Assembly: GCA_036873755.1 (NCBI GenBank)
Contig: JAVTVY010033732.1
Coordinates: 1 to 64,000 of the forward strand
Origin: Hanleya hanleyi
Lineage: Eukaryota; Mollusca; Polyplacophora; Lepidopleurida; Hanleyidae
Reading direction: 5' to 3'
DNA length: 64,000 bases
The first letter of the stretch is position 1. Each line of letters begins with the position of its first letter. Both the position numbers and the translations under genes were made by a program. Below the pieces are notes generated by a model. It was not told the origin of the DNA, made no database searches, and saw only the letters and a program-made list of their open reading frames with translations. This document shows, in pieces, positions 61,781 to 64,000 of the stretch.

Positions 61781-62199
61781 ACGTGGTGATTCGTGACCGT
61801 GTGGGGTTTTGTGAGAACAAATCTCTTTGCCTCATGCATGTTTGCCCATATTTCATTTCTCATTCGGATGTACATAATCAACACACAACTCTTTGAATAG
61901 TCTGATTGCACGGGCCCCGTGATACAAACATTCTGTCGTCTGCTGCACGAACATATACGCACCACGACTGCAAGACATGCCAAATTTAGTAGGGCGCCAG
62001 TTTGCTCACCAATTCATTGAAATAGGTGTCGATGCATCCTGCTCCCATCACAAGCAACTGAAAGCACAACCCAAGCTCCAATAGACGAGACTTAAAACAA
62101 TTTTAGTTATCTTCTACATGTCTTTGCATATCCGGGGGTAATTAAAACAATTCATTTGGATAAATAATAATGGTTAGTGATTCGAATTTTATGTGAATA

Positions 62200-62370
62200 A
62201 CAATTATCATGTCTTGCTAACAGCACCGAAAACTGTTGACCGCTTTCCTCCTGTAGGACCCATATTTTATATACATTTGGAATCAGTGCTGTAATACGAA
62301 ATAGGTCTTTCGATTATTGACCTGGAAAGTCTTTTATGGACGAAGGCTGAATATATAGTGTCGGATCTGA
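62200..62370 (+). mobile_element. Diverged PLE tail fragment
   Basis: AAAACTGTTGACCGCTTTCC, then ATAGGTCTTTCGATTATTG and TTTATGGACGAAGGCTGAAT match the tail with many changes. Confidence 0.65.
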
Positions 62371-62639
62371 CATTTGCTAAGTAAACGTGTTTCGAGATTT
62401 ACTTCTGTTATACTGATGTTAATGTATGAGGGTAACTAAGTTGCAGATGTAAGATGTACCCGATATATGGTGCACAACATGCATGTATCATGGAAAAGGC
62501 GACCCTCTCCGCCTATATCGTTAATTGTTCAACACCCAAAACGATTTATATCAGGTGAAGACGAATAGAGACTCGAGAGGGCTTTCTAAAGTGATTGTAT
62601 TTTTATTATATTATTACGTAAGCAAATAATTTTAAAAAA

Positions 62640-62900
62640 GGACTGTATTCACCACGGTTTGGTTTATGTGTGTGTGGTGGGAGGGACAGGCAGAGACGAT
62701 GTATTTGGAGCGTTTTTCTGTTTGAAATCTATAAATAATATATAGAACCACTATGTCAGTCGAAAGAAATTAGTTTTTGCCGAAGAAAAGAGCAAAAATA
62801 CAAGGACACTTGGTGGTCGCCATGCTGAATTTCCCATGATTATTAAAACCCAGGAGTTTGCGAATGGGTTCATCATGATCAGATGCAGGCTGAAGAATTG
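62640..62900. repeat. Possible MITE-core relic
   Basis: GGTGGTCGCCATGCTGAATT and TCCCATGATTATTAAA resemble MITE interior words (GCCATCTTGAATTTACCCATGATCC, shown shortened). Weak. Confidence 0.35.
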
Positions 62901-62924
62901 TCCATTTCTTATATGAATATTAGA

Positions 62925-63240
62925 GGCGTTTACTCCATCAGACGTCCACGATGATCATCCATTAACATCACATGAGTTGCTTGAGCTGATCTGTCATCAC
63001 AGCTCTCGAGTTAGCGTAGCTAATTCCGCTTATGCCGGTGCCGTGTATTTCATATTCTCCACATGAACATGAACATCTGCAATAAAAGCGCGGCTGAGAT
63101 ACTAAGCCAACGTCCGATAATCCACCGTATTCTTGGATTGAATGTTAGGTGCCGACGGATGCTTTCCTGTAGAGTCCTATGCTTGCTTTTTAGTCACCTC
63201 TTTTCCACCTCTTGCATATCGTTCCAATTTCATCGTTTAA
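62925..63240 (+). repeat. Repeat B copy, reverse orientation
   Basis: GAGGCGTTTACTCCATCAGA, CATCCATTAACATCACATGA, AATAAAAGCGCGGCTGAGAT, TGTTAGGTGCCGACGGATGC. Reverse complement of 54690-55035. Confidence 0.75.
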
Positions 63241-63439
63241 ATCGTCTGATAAGGGGTTTGGGAAGGGGGGATTCGATGCTGGCTGAGAGAAGCAAATAGG
63301 TGGGGGGCTATTCTCGCCCAGGTCTGGTAGGGCCGAGAGGGAAGGGATGATAGCTTCGTATTGTCATGTGCATTGACCAAATGGTTAGTTGGATAGCCTA
63401 AGGAGAAATTTCTTTAAAAGAGTTATTTGTATGTTGATT

Positions 63440-63640
63440 TTTCCCCATACACTGCCATATGTGGAAGTAGTTGCAGATCGGTTGTTTCGGGGTAGATATA
63501 AGACGCTTTCTGAACCCTATCCTGTCCACATTTTGAACCCAAATATTGGGGGGGGGGGGGCAGTTGTATATAGTTCCTTGAATATTTTCATTATTCTTGC
63601 TGCTAGAAAGCTGAAAATTTCAGACTCTGCAATCAGATAT
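63440..63640. repeat. CRE-type tandem repeat unit (single)
   Basis: AGTTGCAGATCGGTTGTTTC, ACGCTTTCTGAACCCTATCC, a G13 tract and GCTAGAAAGCTGAAAATTTC match units at 53115-54267. Confidence 0.7.
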
Positions 63641-63858
63641 TTTTGGAACATCATGATGTCTTGCCGGCACCATTGAAAAATGTTGACCGCTTCTCTCTTG
63701 CAGGAAACAAGCCTATGTTTATGTATACTATATTGTCTTTTTGAATTTGGTGCTAATACTGTTATATGGAATATGAAATAGGTCTTTGGATTATGGACGC
63801 GGATATTCTTTAATGGACGACGACTGAATTATGAATGACGGACCAGACGCTTGTAATT
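63641..63858 (+). mobile_element. PLE 3' tail, plus strand
   Basis: TTTTTGGAACATCATGATGT, TTGACCGCTTCTCTCTTGCA, ATTATGGACGCGGATATTCT, to GACGGACCAGACGCTTGTAA. Another CRE-type unit follows to the window end (GGAGATCGGTAGTTG near 63955). Confidence 0.88.
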
Positions 63859-64000
63859 TATTCTTTTCTATCCACACATTTGAGTTGGTAGATTTCACCC
63901 CTGTTTCTTGGAGTCTTACTTGTATGTCGATGCTACCCATATGGTATATTTTTTGGAGATCGGTAGTTGAAAGATAAGTATGGCTCCTTTTATGAAACCA

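Noticed and set aside
52682..64000. Further SLC36-like exons
   Set aside because: I looked for TM3 and later motifs with AG/GT borders in the right phase and found none I could support.

Overview
This is eukaryotic genomic DNA. Genes are split by GT..AG introns, there is no bacterial-style gene packing, and most of the window is AT-rich non-coding DNA full of repeats. A family of SINEs has a 5S rRNA-like head and a tail that reads (in reverse) GAGTGAGT...TTTAACGTCG. From memory, that tail type is common in molluscs, so a mollusc or another lophotrochozoan is my best guess. This is inference, not proof.

Two host genes are supported, both on the + strand. (1) 265-17190 holds the last 11 coding exons of an SLC5-family (SGLT-like) sodium/solute cotransporter. 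All splice phases agree and the exons total 1701 bp (566 residues plus stop). The N-terminal ~100 residues lie to the left of the window. (2) 43524-52681 holds the first three coding exons of an SLC36-like (proton-coupled amino-acid) transporter. The rest was not found and probably lies to the right. Its first intron contains a 5-kb array of a 38-bp minisatellite that ends about 27 bp before exon 2.

The rest is mobile DNA. A Penelope-like (tentative) reverse-transcriptase element left one long decayed RT copy (about 1374-2765, minus), two copies with only the RT C-terminus (59285-60000 minus; 61020-61780 plus, forming a large inverted pair), a faint relic at 11935-12060 and many solo 3' tails. 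MITEs with TTAA target sites and CCCTACCTGGCCTGGG ends (piggyBac-like) lie at 13482-16096 (with other elements nested in it), 16093-16548 and 31728-32319. A 987-bp element with an 8-bp target duplication lies just upstream of the SLC36-like gene. A long inverted repeat lies at 40585-41738. SINE insertions, some only 39-60 bp long, carry clear target-site duplications.

The most unusual item is a decayed ~3.4-kb minus-strand reading frame at 20972-24369. It seems to encode an N-terminal Cys-containing region, a long coiled coil, an RNase-H/DDE-like core and a C-terminal Tudor-like segment. Next to its 3' end is a ~342-bp tandem array with a conserved GGGCACAACTCACACCAAC motif. I cannot place it in a named transposon superfamily with confidence.

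Region by region: 1-17.2 kb, transporter gene with TE-filled introns; 17.2-19.7 kb, repeats; 19.7-24.4 kb, novel element; 24.4-42.4 kb, gene-poor with degenerate tandem repeats, a MITE, a Polinton-type integrase relic and an inverted repeat; 42.4-52.7 kb, 8-bp-TSD element, SLC36-like gene and satellite; 52.7-64 kb, tandem repeats rich in TGACGTCA motifs and the inverted RT-element pair.
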